From the NCBI GenBank assembly GCA_016795365.1, contig JAEUHN010000001.1, positions 248,001 through 312,000 on the forward strand: DNA of 64,000 nt, read 5' to 3'. The translations under genes were made by a program, and so were the position numbers. Below are positions 63,717-64,000 of the stretch, piece after piece (the stretch's first letter is position 1; each line of letters begins with the position of its first letter). The notes under the pieces are model-generated. The model ran no database searches and was not told the origin of the DNA. It saw only the letters and a list, made by a program, of their open reading frames with translations. Origin of the DNA: Verrucomicrobiaceae bacterium. GTDB lineage: Bacteria; Verrucomicrobiota; Verrucomicrobiia; Verrucomicrobiales; Verrucomicrobiaceae.

Positions 63717-64000
63717 GATGGTGCCATGGCGCGAATGTGATCGGGAGTGGTCCGACAGCATCCGCCGACGATCTGGGCTCCGGCTTGCCACCAGCGTCTG
63801 GATTCCTGAGCGAAGGCTTCGGGACCCAGAAGGTCGGCTGACTGGCGTGTGGTGAGGTCCCAGACGTTGCTTGCATTGGGATAGACAATGATGGGGGCGG
63901 AGGCGTAGTGCAGCAGGGTTTCTAGCACAGACATGGCGAGGTGAGGCGCGATGCAATTCACACCGATGGCACAGAGATTCGGCACATCCTGGGCGGCGAT
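63680..64000 (-). CDS. Homocysteine S-methyltransferase family protein, partial (C-terminal end)
   Basis: The frame is open to the right edge (codons read IAAQDVPNLCAIGVNC at the window end) and stops at 63680. It holds the zinc-binding cysteines of the Pfam homocysteine methyltransferase domain: GVNC, and GGCC in QIVGGCCRTTPDHIRAM. YPNASNVWD is also typical of MmuM/BHMT-type enzymes, which transfer a methyl group from S-methylmethionine or a betaine to homocysteine. The N-terminal two-thirds lie outside the window. Confidence 0.9.
   Translation of the reverse strand: MAAQDVPNLCAIGVNCIAPHLAMSVLETLLHYASAPIIVYPNASNVWDLTTRQSADLLGPEAFAQESRRWWQAGAQIVGGCCRTTPDHIRAMAPSYPTSATTAAVQ

Overview
The window looks like chromosomal DNA of a Verrucomicrobiota bacterium, probably of the Prosthecobacter/Verrucomicrobium type. 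The evidence is family content rather than a marker gene: very large secreted proteins with Ig-like, Calx-beta and putative-Ig modules, PSD1-type cytochrome c and DUF1501 sequence, a sigma factor paired with a Ser/Thr kinase carrying a sulfatase-modifying-factor domain, BlaI-type regulators, DUF3472 proteins, a TIGR04073-like protein, and high GC. Most gene starts lack a recognisable Shine-Dalgarno sequence.

Layout. 1-10.5 kb (minus strand): a partial exported protein, two giant secreted multidomain proteins (1597 and 1423 aa) sharing an unrecognised C-terminal domain, and a small secreted protein. 10.6-12.0 kb: divergent genes for an exported glutathione peroxidase and a Tat-exported superoxide dismutase. 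12.2-13.4 kb: a chimeric, frameshifted PSD1/DUF1501 pseudogene. 13.5-20.6 kb (minus): MarC, two DUF3472-like proteins, a sialidase-SGNH fusion, 2-amino-3-ketobutyrate CoA ligase and an N-acylglucosamine 2-epimerase; the sialidase and epimerase suggest amino-sugar scavenging. 20.6-27.5 kb: TRIC-type channel, XRE-cupin regulator, an operon of a YwlE-like phosphatase and an RpiB-GlyA fusion, a sigma factor/kinase pair and a ParE/Phd-type toxin-antitoxin pair. 27.6-30.2 kb: an 854-aa secreted protein.

30.4-33.7 kb holds the most unusual locus. BlaI is translationally coupled to a protein in which BlaR1-like membrane helices are joined to a complete class B penicillin-binding protein instead of an M56 metallopeptidase. 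A 41-bp near-perfect dyad lies over the putative, probably leaderless, blaI promoter. 33.8-47.5 kb is ordinary metabolism and housekeeping: sugar epimerases, nitroreductase, SMP-30 lactonase, RlmI-like methyltransferase, MECR-like reductase, TatA, a secreted EEP phosphatase, a DMT transporter, a PQQ-type propeller, LOG, gluconokinase, GalE, a Gfo/Idh/MocA oxidoreductase and a peroxiredoxin.

47.6-52.4 kb is a compact exopolysaccharide export module (export lipoprotein-like Wza homologue, Wzc-type tyrosine autokinase, beta-barrel, secreted protein) ending at tRNA-Gly(TCC). 52.9-55.3 kb is comEC. 55.4-62.2 kb is a complete F-type ATP synthase operon (atpBEFHAGDC). It has a CRP/FNR-like palindrome upstream, a shortened delta subunit, a strong hairpin after atpE and unusual heptamer-repeat leaders. 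The window closes with a CNT-type nucleoside transporter and the 3' part of a homocysteine S-methyltransferase gene.
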